NCBI RefSeq assembly: GCF_013839445.1
Contig: NZ_JACDIT010000001.1
Span: 1,591,935 to 1,655,934, forward strand
DNA length: 64,000 nt
Origin: Chthonobacter albigriseus
GTDB taxonomy: Bacteria > Pseudomonadota > Alphaproteobacteria > Rhizobiales > Pleomorphomonadaceae
Direction of reading: 5' to 3'
The notes beneath the pieces are model-generated. The model made no database searches, was not told the DNA's origin, and worked only from the letters and a program-made list of their open reading frames with translations. Shown in pieces: positions 1 to 8,324 of the stretch. The position numbers were made by a program, and so were the translations under genes. Position 1 is the first letter of the stretch, and each line of letters starts with the position of its first letter.

Positions 1-232
1 CCGCGAATCCGCCGACGAGCAGCGCGAGCGAGAAGGCGCCGAACAGGGACGACACCGGCCACGAGAACGACGCCGCGATGTCCCCGGCCAGGATGGCGAA
101 GCTGTAGTAGACCGTGCCGTAGCCGATGATCTGGGTGATCCCGAGGAGCACGACCAGCAGCCCGGGCGTGAGGTCGACCGACAGACGCGCTAGCCTCACC
201 GGCACACCCCCGGCACCCCTGTTCCGACGCAT
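1..232 (-). CDS. MFS transporter, N-terminal fragment (gene runs off the left edge)
   Basis: The leftward frame starting at the ATG at 230-232 gives 77 codons with no stop before the window edge. After a short basic N-terminus comes LSVDLTPGLLVVLGITQIIG, followed by YGTVYYSFAILAGDI and a hydrophobic stretch to the edge. The pattern TQIIGYGTxYYSFAIL is typical of the first transmembrane segment and loop of a family of alphaproteobacterial major facilitator permeases. The nearer upstream ATG at 241-243 is in another frame and hits a stop within 16 codons. Substrate cannot be inferred because the rest of the protein is outside the window. It diverges from the rightward leader ORF and membrane protein that follow. 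Confidence 0.6.
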   Translation of the reverse strand, partial: MRRNRGAGGVPVRLARLSVDLTPGLLVVLLGITQIIGYGTVYYSFAILAGDIAASFSWPVSSLFGAFSLALLVGGFA

Positions 233-357
233 CCGCTGGCCATGTCCCATCCTCCGCCGCCCGCGTCCAGCAAGCGTTCGCGACGGTCCGAACGTCAAGC
301 GCCGCTGCGACGCATCGCCGATCTCTAAAGACTAACCCCAACGGAGGTGACAGCAAC

Positions 358-414
358 ATGACGGCAAGGTCGACGTTCTATAAAAGGGATGGGTTCGCCG
401 GCAGGAGAGGCTAG
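358..414 (+). CDS. 18-codon leader ORF ahead of the LPG-synthase-like gene
   Basis: An ATG sits 8 bases after a near-perfect Shine-Dalgarno sequence (GGAGGTGA, 342-349). The frame reads MTARSTFYKRDGFAGRRG and then TAG at 412-414. The last base of that stop is the first base of the GTG start of the next gene (TAGTG), an arrangement that favours translational coupling. The product is short, basic and resembles nothing I know. It may be a leader peptide controlling the downstream gene, or simply a ribosome-loading device. The downstream gene also has its own weaker site (GGCAGGAGAGG). Confidence 0.45.
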   Translation: MTARSTFYKRDGFAGRRG

Positions 415-1358
415 TGAAGGTCGCAGACTACGTTTGGCCCGTGATCGGCGTTTCCGCGGCGGTGTTTTCCGGCTGGCTGCTCTTCCGGGAGATCCGGACG
501 CTGTCGGTGGAGGACCTCCTCGACAGTTTCCGCGCGATCGACGGCCTGCACTGGCTGCTGTCGGGCCTTTCGGCGCTGGTCGCCTACCTCGCGCTCGCCG
601 CCTACGACGGCCTCGCCTTGCGCCACCTCGGCCGCGTCCTGCCCTGGCCGTACGTGGCGGTGACATCCTTCACCACCTACGCACTCTCGCACAACATCGG
701 CGCCTCGGTCTTCTCCGGGGCCATGGTCCGCTACCGCGCCTACACCGCCCGCGGGCTCACCGGACCGGAGGTCGGCATCCTCGTCGCCTTCTGCTCGATC
801 ACCTTCTTCATCGGCATCGCCGTCCTGACGGCGGCTGTGCTGCTCCTCGCGCCCGACATCGTCGCCCGCATCAGCCCGGAGGCCGACGCCTCCGTCGCGA
901 TCCCGGCCGCGCTGCTCATCCTGGCGCTGCTCGGCGCCTACGTGCTGGCGAGCCTGCTCCATCTGCGCCCGCTCCACCTCGGCCCGGTCCGGATCGTCTA
1001 CCCCCGCCCGCCGATCGTCGCGCTGCAGTTCCTGGTCGCCCCGATCGAGGTCATCGCCGCCGCCGCGATCATCTACTTCGCCCTGCCGGCCGAAGCGAAC
1101 CCAGGGTTCATCGTCGTGCTCGGCATTTTCGTCGCGTCCTTCTCCGCAGCGCTGCTGTCGCATGCGCCCGGTGGACTCGGGATCCTGGAGCTGTTCTTCG
1201 TGCTCGGCCTGTCGGAGATCCCCGAGGCGGACGTGCTCGCCGCACTGCTGATCTTCCGCGCCTTCTACCTCTTGATCCCCTTCGCGATCTCGATCGGCGT
1301 CGTGCTGATCTTTGAACGCAATCAGCTGAAGGCCGTCCAGGCCGGACGGAGCGGCTGA
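414..1358 (+). CDS. Lysylphosphatidylglycerol synthase TM region / UPF0104-family membrane protein
   Basis: This is a 314-residue integral membrane protein with about eight hydrophobic segments. Family hallmarks include ALSHNIGASVFSGAMVRYRAY (about residues 89-108), which resembles the conserved N-x-G-x-x-x-x-G-x-x-x-R-Y element, and SHAPGGLGILELFFVLGL near residue 245, matching the PGGLGxxE motif of the LPG-synthase transmembrane (flippase-like) domain. It lacks the cytosolic C-terminal aminoacyltransferase domain of full-length MprF, so lipid or hopanoid export or modification is more likely than lysyl-PG synthesis. The GTG start at 414 was chosen because it overlaps the leader stop codon and has GGAGAGG upstream. 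It stands alone, next to an unrelated convergent deaminase operon. Confidence 0.75.
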   Translation: MKVADYVWPVIGVSAAVFSGWLLFREIRTLSVEDLLDSFRAIDGLHWLLSGLSALVAYLALAAYDGLALRHLGRVLPWPYVAVTSFTTYALSHNIGASVFSGAMVRYRAYTARGLTGPEVGILVAFCSITFFIGIAVLTAAVLLLAPDIVARISPEADASVAIPAALLILALLGAYVLASLLHLRPLHLGPVRIVYPRPPIVALQFLVAPIEVIAAAAIIYFALPAEANPGFIVVLGIFVASFSAALLSHAPGGLGILELFFVLGLSEIPEADVLAALLIFRAFYLLIPFAISIGVVLIFERNQLKAVQAGRSG

Positions 1359-1390
1359 AGCGTCAGCCGACTTGATCCGCGATGCCGGCC

Positions 1391-2683
1391 TCAGCCGACG
1401 GGCGGCGCGTAGTCGGACGGATCCACCATGCCCGGGCGCCCGTCGAGGAAGAGCGAGGCCCGCTTGGGCGGCGTCTCGGCGATCACCTTGCCCCGCCGCA
1501 CCACCGCGAGCCGCGTCGCCCGCATCCGGATCGCCTCGATCGGGTCGCGCGCCTGCAGGAGCACGAAGTCGGCGTGGCAGCCGGCGGCAAGGCCGTAGCC
1601 CTCCAGCCCCATCACCCGCGCCGGGTTGGTGGTCACCGCCTCGAAACAGAAGGTCATCGCCTCCCGGCTCGTCATCAGGCCGACGTGGAGCCCCATGTGC
1701 GCGACGTCGAGCATGTCCGCCCCGCCGAGCGAGTACCAGGGGTCCATGCAGCAATCCTGGCCGAAGGCGACGTTGACCCCGGCGGCCCTCAGCTCCGGCA
1801 CCCGCGTCATGCCGCGGCGCTTGGGATAGGTGTCGTGCCGCCCCTGCAGCGTGATGTTGATCAACGGGTTCGGGATGGCGTGGAGACCCGCCTCCGCCAT
1901 CAGCGGGATCAGCTTGGAGACGTAGTAGTTGTCCATCGAGTGCATCGACGTCAGGTGCGAGCCGGCGACGCGGCCCTGCAGCCCCAGCCGCTGCGTTTCG
2001 TAGGCGAGCGCCTCCACCTGCCGCGACAGGGGATCGTCGGTCTCGTCGCAGTGCATGTCGACGCGAAGGCCCCGCTCCGCCGCGATCTCGCAGAGCGCCT
2101 TCACTGACGCCGCGCCGTCGGCCATCGTCCGCTCGAAATGCGGGATGCCGCCGACCACGTCGACGCCCATGTCGAGCGCGCGGAGGAGGTTCTCCGCCGA
2201 CTTCGGCGCGCGGAAGTACCCGTCCTGCGGAAACGCCACCAGTTGCAGGTCGATGTAGGGCGCGACCGTCCTCTTCACGTGGAGCAGCGCTTCCACCGCG
2301 GTCAGCCGGTCGTCGCAGATGTCGACGTGGGTGCGGATCGCCAGCAGCCCCTGCGACACCGCGAGGTCGCAGTAGCGCAGCGCCCGTTCCGCCACCGCCT
2401 CCGGCGTCAGGAGCGGCTTCAGCTCGCCCCAGAGTGCGATGCCCTCCAGAAGCGTGCCCGACCGGTTGAGCCGCGGGATGCCGAGCGACAGCGTGGCGTC
2501 CATGTGGAAGTGCACGTCGACGAAGGGCGGCGAAACGAGCAGCCCGCCGGCGTCGATGACCCGGCCCGCCTCCGCCGCGATCCCCGGCGCGATTTCCAGG
2601 ATGCGCCCGCCGGAGACGGCGATGTCCTGGCCGGTCCGGCCGTCGGGCAGCGTCGCGTTTATGACCAGGAGTTCGACGGCCAT
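1391..2683 (-). CDS. CodA-type cytosine/creatinine deaminase-family amidohydrolase
   Basis: This 430-residue amidohydrolase-superfamily protein probably deaminates a cyclic amidine or N-heterocycle in the cytosol. It aligns residue for residue with E. coli CodA at an offset of three: metal and catalytic positions H58, H60 (VDVHFH), Q153, H211, E214 (HCDETDD), H243 and D310, then DPWY. The residue equivalent to CodA D314, which contacts the base, is Cys (C311), so cytosine may not be the true substrate. CodA relatives include creatinine deaminases. The ATG has AGGAG 8 bases upstream, and the gene overlaps the end of the preceding amidohydrolase by 25 bp. It is the last gene of the leftward deaminase/ABC operon, so its substrate is probably what the ABC system imports or a derivative of it. 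Confidence 0.85.
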   Translation of the reverse strand: MAVELLVINATLPDGRTGQDIAVSGGRILEIAPGIAAEAGRVIDAGGLLVSPPFVDVHFHMDATLSLGIPRLNRSGTLLEGIALWGELKPLLTPEAVAERALRYCDLAVSQGLLAIRTHVDICDDRLTAVEALLHVKRTVAPYIDLQLVAFPQDGYFRAPKSAENLLRALDMGVDVVGGIPHFERTMADGAASVKALCEIAAERGLRVDMHCDETDDPLSRQVEALAYETQRLGLQGRVAGSHLTSMHSMDNYYVSKLIPLMAEAGLHAIPNPLINITLQGRHDTYPKRRGMTRVPELRAAGVNVAFGQDCCMDPWYSLGGADMLDVAHMGLHVGLMTSREAMTFCFEAVTTNPARVMGLEGYGLAAGCHADFVLLQARDPIEAIRMRATRLAVVRRGKVIAETPPKRASLFLDGRPGMVDPSDYAPPVG

Positions 2684-4212
2684 CCCTTGCTCTCCTGCGC
2701 ATCCGACGTGAAGGCCGGCTCCGTGCCGAGCCGATGGATGCCGATGTCCATGGCGTTACACCGCTTGTGGATCGCGTGGAAGCTTTCCAGGAAGCGCCAG
2801 TTGATCGCCTCGGTCTGCGTGTGTCTCGCCTGGAACTCCGGCATCAGGTCGCGCAACTCGGCGAGCAGGGCCGCCTCGTTGATCTTCAGGCACTTGCCGT
2901 TCTCCACGACGATCTCGCCATTGACGATCACCTTTTCGATCGACGAGCCGTTCTCCGCGTAGACGAGGTGGTTTCGGATGTCGTGCCGCGGCGTGAAGTT
3001 TGCCGTCCGCATGTCGAGCACCAGCATGTCCGCCTTCATGCCGGGCGCGAAATGCCCGACCTCGTGCTCGATCAGCGCGCTTTTGGCACCGGCGACCGTG
3101 GCCGCGTGGAGCACTTCCGTGGAGGTGACCCAGCGGCCGTAGTCTGCGGTGCCGATCTTGTGGATCAGCCCGGCCGCATGCATCACGTCGAACATCCGAG
3201 GCGTGTCGTTGGTGGAGATGCCGTCCGAGCCGAGCGCGACGTTGACGCCCGCGTCGATCAGCCGGCGCACCGGCGCGATGCCGGCGCCGAGCTTCTGGTT
3301 GGAGATCACGTTGTGGACGATGGAGCAGCCCGCCTCGCCCATCATCGCGATGTCCGCGTCGGTCACCCAGATGGAATGGGCGATGGTGACCCCGGGGTGC
3401 AGGATGCCGAGGTCCTTCATGTAGGCGATCAGCGTCTTGCCGTAGTCCACCGGGCCGGTGACGCCCTGTACCTTCGTCTCCACGATGTGGGTGTGGAAGG
3501 GTGTCTTCGTCTCGCGGGCGTAGGCATCCACCGCCAGCATCAGCTCCGGCGTGCAGCGCTGCGGGGCCGACGGCGCCATCATGAAGCGGATCCGTCCGTC
3601 GAGGCCGTGGAAGCGGTCGAACGCCTCGCGCGCGAAAGCCATGTAGCCGTCGACCGTCGGCGTCGGGTTGGCGTCGACCTCCGCCTGCAGGTCGGCCGGC
3701 ACCATCTCGCGGGCGAAGGGGATGGTGTCCAGGAAGTTCTTGTCGATCACGTGCCCGGACACGGTCGCCCGGATACCGACGTCCCGGTAGGCCTGGACCA
3801 CCGCGCCGAGCTTGGCGATGTCCTGCCGCGGTGCCTCGAACACGTCGTCGGTGAGGCAGGTGGACCCGGTGCGCAACGACTCTGCGCCGACCAGCATGGT
3901 CCGGAGGTAGATCAGCCGCTCCTCCAGCGCCGACGCTCCGAGGATCGGGTAGGCGAGCAGCATCCAGATCTCGAGCGGCATGTTGTCGTAGCGCCCCTTG
4001 TAGAGCGCCTCGCCCGAATGGAGGTGGGCGTTGACGAGCCCCGGCATGACCAGCCGGTCCGTGCCGTCGATGACGGTGTCCGCCGCCACCTGGAGGTTGC
4101 GGCCGATGGCGGCGATGCGGTCGTCCACGATGTGGATGTCGCCGGTGAACGGTTCGGCGCCGTGCGTCCCGCCCATGGCCAGGATGGTCGCGCCCTTGAT
4201 GAGGATCGACAT
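2659..4212 (-). CDS. Amidohydrolase of the MTA/SAH deaminase - guanine deaminase - atrazine hydrolase group
   Basis: This 517-residue zinc-dependent hydrolase has the subtype III deaminase layout: H63 and H65 (NAHLHSGE), H242 and E245 (FHTHIVET), H279 (IAHSIW) and D330 (ALGSDGISTND). Its composite beta-sandwich ends are recognisable at both termini (MSILIKGATILA; EKVIVNGEIVVENGK). These residues support hydrolytic deamination of a purine-like or aminated ring, but the sequence alone does not separate MTA/SAH, guanine, 8-oxoguanine or pterin substrates. The tail beyond residue 460 is longer than usual and carries the overlap with the downstream CodA-like gene. It lies 26 bp after the ABC ATPase gene in the same operon, so it is probably a catabolic step for the imported compound. 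Confidence 0.8.
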   Translation of the reverse strand: MSILIKGATILAMGGTHGAEPFTGDIHIVDDRIAAIGRNLQVAADTVIDGTDRLVMPGLVNAHLHSGEALYKGRYDNMPLEIWMLLAYPILGASALEERLIYLRTMLVGAESLRTGSTCLTDDVFEAPRQDIAKLGAVVQAYRDVGIRATVSGHVIDKNFLDTIPFAREMVPADLQAEVDANPTPTVDGYMAFAREAFDRFHGLDGRIRFMMAPSAPQRCTPELMLAVDAYARETKTPFHTHIVETKVQGVTGPVDYGKTLIAYMKDLGILHPGVTIAHSIWVTDADIAMMGEAGCSIVHNVISNQKLGAGIAPVRRLIDAGVNVALGSDGISTNDTPRMFDVMHAAGLIHKIGTADYGRWVTSTEVLHAATVAGAKSALIEHEVGHFAPGMKADMLVLDMRTANFTPRHDIRNHLVYAENGSSIEKVIVNGEIVVENGKCLKINEAALLAELRDLMPEFQARHTQTEAINWRFLESFHAIHKRCNAMDIGIHRLGTEPAFTSDAQESKGWPSNSWS

Positions 4213-4238
4213 GGAAATGTGCCTTTGGGTTGGAGAGG

Positions 4239-5330
4239 TCAGCCGGGAATGACGAAAGTGTCCTGCGGATGCCAGGCGAGACGGACCTCGTCCCCGCGCG
4301 CCAGCCCGAGGCGGCCGACCTCGTTCTGCTGCTTCTGGACGAACATGCTGCGCCCGTCGGGGAGATCGACGTGGATGGTCACCACCGCGCCGATGAACTC
4401 CTCCGCCGCCACCGTTCCGGTCACCGCGTCGAGCCCCGGCTCGGCCGGGTCGGCGGCGCGCGTGAGGGCGATCTTGTCGGCCGCGATCACGAAGGCGGCG
4501 TCCTGACCCACGGCGATCCCCGTCGCGCCGGCCGAACGGAACCGCCCGAGCGCGTTCTCGATCACGATGCCACCCGCCCCGCTTTCCTTCAGCGTGCCGG
4601 AGAGGATGTTGCTGGCCCCGATGAACTCGGCCACGAAGCGGGTGGCCGGCGCGCGGTAGATGTCCTGCGGCGTGCCGATCTGCTGCACCCGCCCTTCGCT
4701 CATGATGACGATCCGGTTCGCCATCGCGAAGGCTTCCGACTGCGTGTGCGTCACGTAGACGAAGGTGATGCCGAGTTCACCGTGCAGGCGGGCGAGCTCG
4801 GTCTGCATCCTGACGCGAAGATGCGCATCGAGCGCGCTCAAGGGCTCGTCGAGGAGCAGCACCTCCGGCTCCAGCGCCAGTGCCCGGGCGAGCGCGACGC
4901 GCTGCCGCTGTCCGCCGGAGAGCTGGTCGATGCCGCGCCCGGCCATGCCCGCGATGCCAAGCCGGTCCAGCCACTCCATCGCCTTGGCCCGGCGACCGAC
5001 GGCATCCGTCGTGCGCCGCTGCTTGAGCCCGAATTCCACGTTCTCCAGCACGCTGAGGAACGGAAACAGCGCGTAGGACTGCCAGACCATCGGCGTGTCC
5101 CGCTCCCAGGCGGGAACGTCGTTCATCACCCGGCTCCACATCCGGATCTCGCCGGCGGACGGCTTGTCGAGCCCCGCCAGCATCCGGAGCGTGGTGGTCT
5201 TGCCGCAGCCGGACGGCCCCATCAGCGCGATGAACTCGCCCTTGGCGATCTCAAGGTCGATCGAGTGCACGGCGACGCTGTCGCCATAGCTCTTGCGCAC
5301 CTTGTCGAGCGTCATGATCGGTACCGACAT
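4239..5330 (-). CDS. ABC transporter ATP-binding protein, spermidine/putrescine (PotA) type
   Basis: This 363-residue ATPase drives the adjacent importer. It has Walker A GPSGCGKTT (about residue 40), Q-loop WQSYALFP, signature [15 protein letters not shown], Walker B LLLDEPLSALD and H-loop YVTHTQSEA, followed by a C-terminal TOBE region (about 290-360) as in CUT1/POPT ATPases. The H-loop has T in place of the usual D (THTQ), a conservative change. The start is the ATG at 5328-5330, whose A is shared with the TGA of the upstream permease (TGATG). The gene order substrate-binding protein, permease, permease, ATPase is that of Pot systems; nearby deaminases argue for an N-rich solute rather than a simple polyamine. 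Confidence 0.9.
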   Translation of the reverse strand: MSVPIMTLDKVRKSYGDSVAVHSIDLEIAKGEFIALMGPSGCGKTTTLRMLAGLDKPSAGEIRMWSRVMNDVPAWERDTPMVWQSYALFPFLSVLENVEFGLKQRRTTDAVGRRAKAMEWLDRLGIAGMAGRGIDQLSGGQRQRVALARALALEPEVLLLDEPLSALDAHLRVRMQTELARLHGELGITFVYVTHTQSEAFAMANRIVIMSEGRVQQIGTPQDIYRAPATRFVAEFIGASNILSGTLKESGAGGIVIENALGRFRSAGATGIAVGQDAAFVIAADKIALTRAADPAEPGLDAVTGTVAAEEFIGAVVTIHVDLPDGRSMFVQKQQNEVGRLGLARGDEVRLAWHPQDTFVIPG

Positions 5331-6142
5331 CAACCGTCCCCACCCCCTGCGAGCGGCCGCTTGCGCCGCCAGGAAAACACCGCGATCTGGGCGACGACGA
5401 CCAGCGCCACCGTGACCAGGAAGACCAGGCTGCCGACCGCGTTGATGCGCGGGCTGACCTGCCCCTGCAGCATCGCCAGGATCCGCACCGGCAGCGTCTC
5501 GTGAATGCCGGACACGAACCAGGCGATCATGAACTCGTCGAACGAGACCGCCGCCGTGATCGCGAGCGACGACAGGATCGCTGGCTTGCAGAACGGCACG
5601 ATCACCTGCCCCATCGTCGCCCAAGGCGTCGCGCCGAGGTTCCACGCCGCCGGCTCGATCGCCGGGTCTAGGTCGGCAAGTCGGATCCGGATCAGCGCCA
5701 TCGCATAGGGCGCGGCGATCACCACATGGCCCAGGATCACCGCCGTCAGCGTGCCGGAGAGCCCGATCGCTGCCATGAAGGAAAGGTTGGCAATGCCGAG
5801 GATCACCACGGGCACGGTCGGCGGCAGCGAGGCGAGCGCGAGATAGGCACGCTTGCCGGTGAACTGGTAGCGGTAGTCCACATAGGCCGTCGCAAAGCCG
5901 ATGAAGGTCGCGACGACCGCGGTGGTCACCGCCACGATCATCGTGTTGCGGAAGCCGGTGGAGACCGTCTCGTCGGCGAACACCGCCTCGTACCAGGCCA
6001 GGCTGAAGCCGCCCCAGGGCAGCGCCGGGAACCGGTCCACGTTGAAGGAGAAGGCGACCAGCGTCAGGATCGGCGCCAGGATGAACAGGAAGACCAGGAG
6101 CACGTAGCCCATTAGGATCCAGCGGACGGTGGCGGCGTTCAT
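5330..6142 (-). CDS. ABC transporter permease, PotC/PotI type
   Basis: This 270-residue inner-membrane permease has about six hydrophobic segments and a cytoplasmic EAA loop (EPAAWNLGATPWATMGQVIV, about residues 171-190) that docks on the ATPase. The N-terminus (YVLLVFLFILAPILTLVAFS) is typical of PotC/PotI. Its ATG overlaps the stop of the other permease by four bases (ATGA), and its own stop overlaps the ATPase start by one, so the three subunits are translationally coupled. It makes the heterodimeric channel of the importer encoded by this operon. Confidence 0.88.
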   Translation of the reverse strand: MNAATVRWILMGYVLLVFLFILAPILTLVAFSFNVDRFPALPWGGFSLAWYEAVFADETVSTGFRNTMIVAVTTAVVATFIGFATAYVDYRYQFTGKRAYLALASLPPTVPVVILGIANLSFMAAIGLSGTLTAVILGHVVIAAPYAMALIRIRLADLDPAIEPAAWNLGATPWATMGQVIVPFCKPAILSSLAITAAVSFDEFMIAWFVSGIHETLPVRILAMLQGQVSPRINAVGSLVFLVTVALVVVAQIAVFSWRRKRPLAGGGDG

Positions 6143-7014
6143 CGTGCGCCTCCCCGCCGACGGTAGGCGACAGCGGACATCACCGTCAGCGTCGCCATCA
6201 GCGTGATGACCATCACCACTGCGACCACCGCGGCCCGCGGCCAGTTGTTGCCGGATTTCACCTGGTCGGTGATCAGGATCGACAGCGTCGGCGGCTTGGA
6301 CCCGCCGAGGAACAGCGGGCTCACGTAGTCGCCGAAGGCGAACAGGAAGGCGAAGGTGCCGCCGATCACGAGTCCCACCCGCGCGGAAGGTACCACCACC
6401 TTGAACACGGTCTTCAGCGGCCCGCAGCCGAGGTTGTAGGCCGCCTCCACCAGCCGCTTATCGACCATGGAGAGCGAGAACAGCTGGATCAGCAGCACCA
6501 GCGGCAGCGCCAGCGTCACGTAGCCGACCATCGTGGCCGTGGACGTGCCGATGATGTTGACGGGCGAAATGCCGGCGAGCCCGAGCACGCCGTTGATGAT
6601 GCCCTTTTCGGCGAGGATGATCTGCCAGGAGTAGATCCGCACGAGGTAGCTGGTGAAGAACGGCGTGATCAGCGCCACGATCGCCAGCGTGCGCGTCCGC
6701 GGCGAGGCGATGAAGGCGAGCGCATAGGCGGCGGGAAAGGCGATCAGCGTGATCAGCACGGCCGCCACCAGAGCCATCCAGAAGGTGTAGAGGAAGGCGT
6801 CGTAGAAGAAGCCGGAGGAGAAGATCCGGATCCAGTTGTCGGGGATGAAATCCTGCTCGAGCTTGAAGTTCTTCACCCGCCAGAACGTCATCCAGACGAG
6901 CACGACCAGCGGCGCCACGAAGAAGGCGACCTGCCAGACCAGCGACGGCGATGCCCAGAACACCGCGAAGCGGTCGATCCGCGGCCGGCTTCGCTTAGGG
7001 GGTGTGACGTCCAA
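6139..7014 (-). CDS. ABC transporter permease, PotB/PotH type
   Basis: This inner-membrane permease has about 291 residues and six hydrophobic segments. Its EAA-like loop is VEAAYNLGCGPLKTVFKVVV, near residue 195. I chose the TTG at 7012-7014 because GGAG lies 6 bases before it. A TTG at 7030-7032 would add six residues (MSRRSS) but lacks a Shine-Dalgarno sequence, so the start is uncertain. It is separated from the binding-protein gene by 80 bp that hold a 12-bp stem-loop, and overlaps the next permease by four bases. It pairs with that permease to form the membrane channel. Confidence 0.85.
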   Translation of the reverse strand: MDVTPPKRSRPRIDRFAVFWASPSLVWQVAFFVAPLVVLVWMTFWRVKNFKLEQDFIPDNWIRIFSSGFFYDAFLYTFWMALVAAVLITLIAFPAAYALAFIASPRTRTLAIVALITPFFTSYLVRIYSWQIILAEKGIINGVLGLAGISPVNIIGTSTATMVGYVTLALPLVLLIQLFSLSMVDKRLVEAAYNLGCGPLKTVFKVVVPSARVGLVIGGTFAFLFAFGDYVSPLFLGGSKPPTLSILITDQVKSGNNWPRAAVVAVVMVITLMATLTVMSAVAYRRRGGAR

Positions 7015-7045
7015 ACTGGATCTCCGCGACAAGACGTGGACAGCG

Positions 7046-7074
7046 GATCCGCGCCGGGCGAGCCGGCGCGGATC
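7046..7074 (-). terminator. Intercistronic stem-loop after the substrate-binding protein gene
   Basis: GATCCGCGCCGG and CCGGCGCGGATC form a perfect 12-bp stem with loop GCGAG (+ strand). It starts about 20 bases after the stop of the binding-protein gene and lies before the permease gene. No U-run follows on the transcript side, so it is more likely a 3'-end stabiliser or partial terminator that keeps binding-protein mRNA in excess than a full terminator. Confidence 0.6.
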
Positions 7075-7094
7075 TCATGCGCGAGGTCGAAGGA

Positions 7095-8240
7095 TCAGAG
7101 CGACTTGAACTCGGTCCAGACTTCGTTCCAGGTGTCGATGTCCTGCTGGACCGGCGTCTTGCGGATGTGGATCTTGCCGTCCTTGTACTCGTCCATGACG
7201 TTGCGCTCTGTGAAGGTCATGCGCAGGCGCTTGGCTTCAGCCGGAGCGTCGGCGTTGAGCTTCTCCCAGCCCGCCTTGCTCGGGATCGAGGCGTTGTAGG
7301 CCGGCATCAGCGCGGAGGCCATCTGGCCCTCGGCCGAGGTCATGTACTGGATGAAGGCCTTGGCGAGGTCCTTCTTCTCCGACGCGGCCATGATCGACAT
7401 GGACTCCGTCCACTGGATGCCGCCTTCCGCCGGCACCGTCGCGTCGACCGGCACGCCGTCCTTGGCGAGCAGCAGGGTGATCCAGTCGCCGACGCCCGGG
7501 ATCGCCTTGGCGCTGCCGTTGGTGAGCGAGGCGAAGGTGTCGGCCATTGAGTAGAAGGCCGAGGTCTGCGGCTTCAGCGAGAACACCGTCTCCTTCAGCT
7601 TCTCGAACGCCGCAGCGTCGATGTCGAAGGGCGACTTGTTGCCGTTGTAGCAGGACAGGCACCCCATCGACGGCAGGTACCAGTCGAAGAAGCCGACGCC
7701 GCCCTTGATCTTCTCGTCCCACAGGATCTTGTAGGAGGCGACGTCCTCGGCGGTCAGCGCATCCGTGCGGTAGGCGATGCCGAGGTAGCCGAAGCGGATG
7801 ATCAGCGAGTAGAGCTTGTCGTCCAGCCAGTGGCCGGGGAACTTCTGGAACTCGGGGAAGAAGGTGTCGAGCGCGTAGTCCGCCGGGTTCATCTCCTCGA
7901 TGAAACCGCCGTCGCGCAGCATCACCACATACTCCGCGTCCGACAGGACAACGTCGTAGGTGCCCGGGGGCGACTGGTTGACCAGCGCCAGCATGTTCTC
8001 GCCGCCGACATACTCCTTGGCGACGACCTTGACCCCGTACTTGTCCTCGAACGGCTTCACCACCGCCGGATCCGCGTGGCCGGGCCACGACAGAAGGTTC
8101 AGCGTCTTCTCCTGGGCGTAGGCGCGCTCGGACTGCAGACCCGTGGCGGCGGCGACGCCGAGCGCACCGGCGCCCTGCAGGAACTGGCGGCGGCCGATGC
8201 CGCGGCTGAGGAAGGCGAACATATCGATCTTGTCAGTCAT
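7095..8240 (-). CDS. ABC transporter substrate-binding protein, PotD/PotF family, Tat-exported
   Basis: This 381-residue periplasmic binding protein starts with a twin-arginine signal: GIGRRQFLQGAGALGVAAAT (about residues 14-33), ending near AYAQ. The mature part opens TLNLLSWPGHADPAVVKPFE, the classical start of the polyamine-binding PotD/PotF fold (Gly/Trp where PotF has NWxxY). A Tat signal suggests folding before export. The usual acidic amine-binding residues cannot be confirmed by eye, so polyamine specificity is not assured. The ATG is preceded by GAGGGG. The gene follows the GuaD-like deaminase gene by 84 bp holding alternative hairpins, and leads the ABC part of the operon. Confidence 0.88.
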   Translation of the reverse strand: MTDKIDMFAFLSRGIGRRQFLQGAGALGVAAATGLQSERAYAQEKTLNLLSWPGHADPAVVKPFEDKYGVKVVAKEYVGGENMLALVNQSPPGTYDVVLSDAEYVVMLRDGGFIEEMNPADYALDTFFPEFQKFPGHWLDDKLYSLIIRFGYLGIAYRTDALTAEDVASYKILWDEKIKGGVGFFDWYLPSMGCLSCYNGNKSPFDIDAAAFEKLKETVFSLKPQTSAFYSMADTFASLTNGSAKAIPGVGDWITLLLAKDGVPVDATVPAEGGIQWTESMSIMAASEKKDLAKAFIQYMTSAEGQMASALMPAYNASIPSKAGWEKLNADAPAEAKRLRMTFTERNVMDEYKDGKIHIRKTPVQQDIDTWNEVWTEFKSL

Positions 8241-8283
8241 GACTTGCCCCTCTGGTTTGTCTTTTGGGTCTTCGTGGCACGCC

Positions 8284-8321
8284 GGGCCGCCCTCACGCGG
8301 CCCGTCGCGATCGCGGGCCGC
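8284..8321 (-). promoter_or_regulatory. Two mutually exclusive hairpins between deaminase and ABC genes
   Basis: On the + strand GGGCCGC (8284-8290), GCGGCCC (8297-8303) and GGGCCGC (8315-8321) occur in series. The middle arm can pair with either outer arm, giving 7-bp stems with a 6-base or 11-base loop. The array starts 4 bases after the deaminase stop codon. The three-arm layout is that of an attenuator or a tandem 3'-end structure. No U-tract is present, so termination would be Rho-dependent or absent. Confidence 0.4.
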
Positions 8322-8324
8322 CGG

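Noticed and set aside
411-2702. Very long leftward open frame antisense to the UPF0104 gene and shifted relative to the CodA-like gene
   Set aside because: Arg/Gly-rich composition without any domain, while other frames encode intact conserved proteins with catalytic motifs; it is a by-product of high GC in third positions.
8275-8290. TGGCACG on the + strand as a further sigma-54 promoter
   Set aside because: The -12 position lacks GC at the right spacing and it points away from every nearby gene start.
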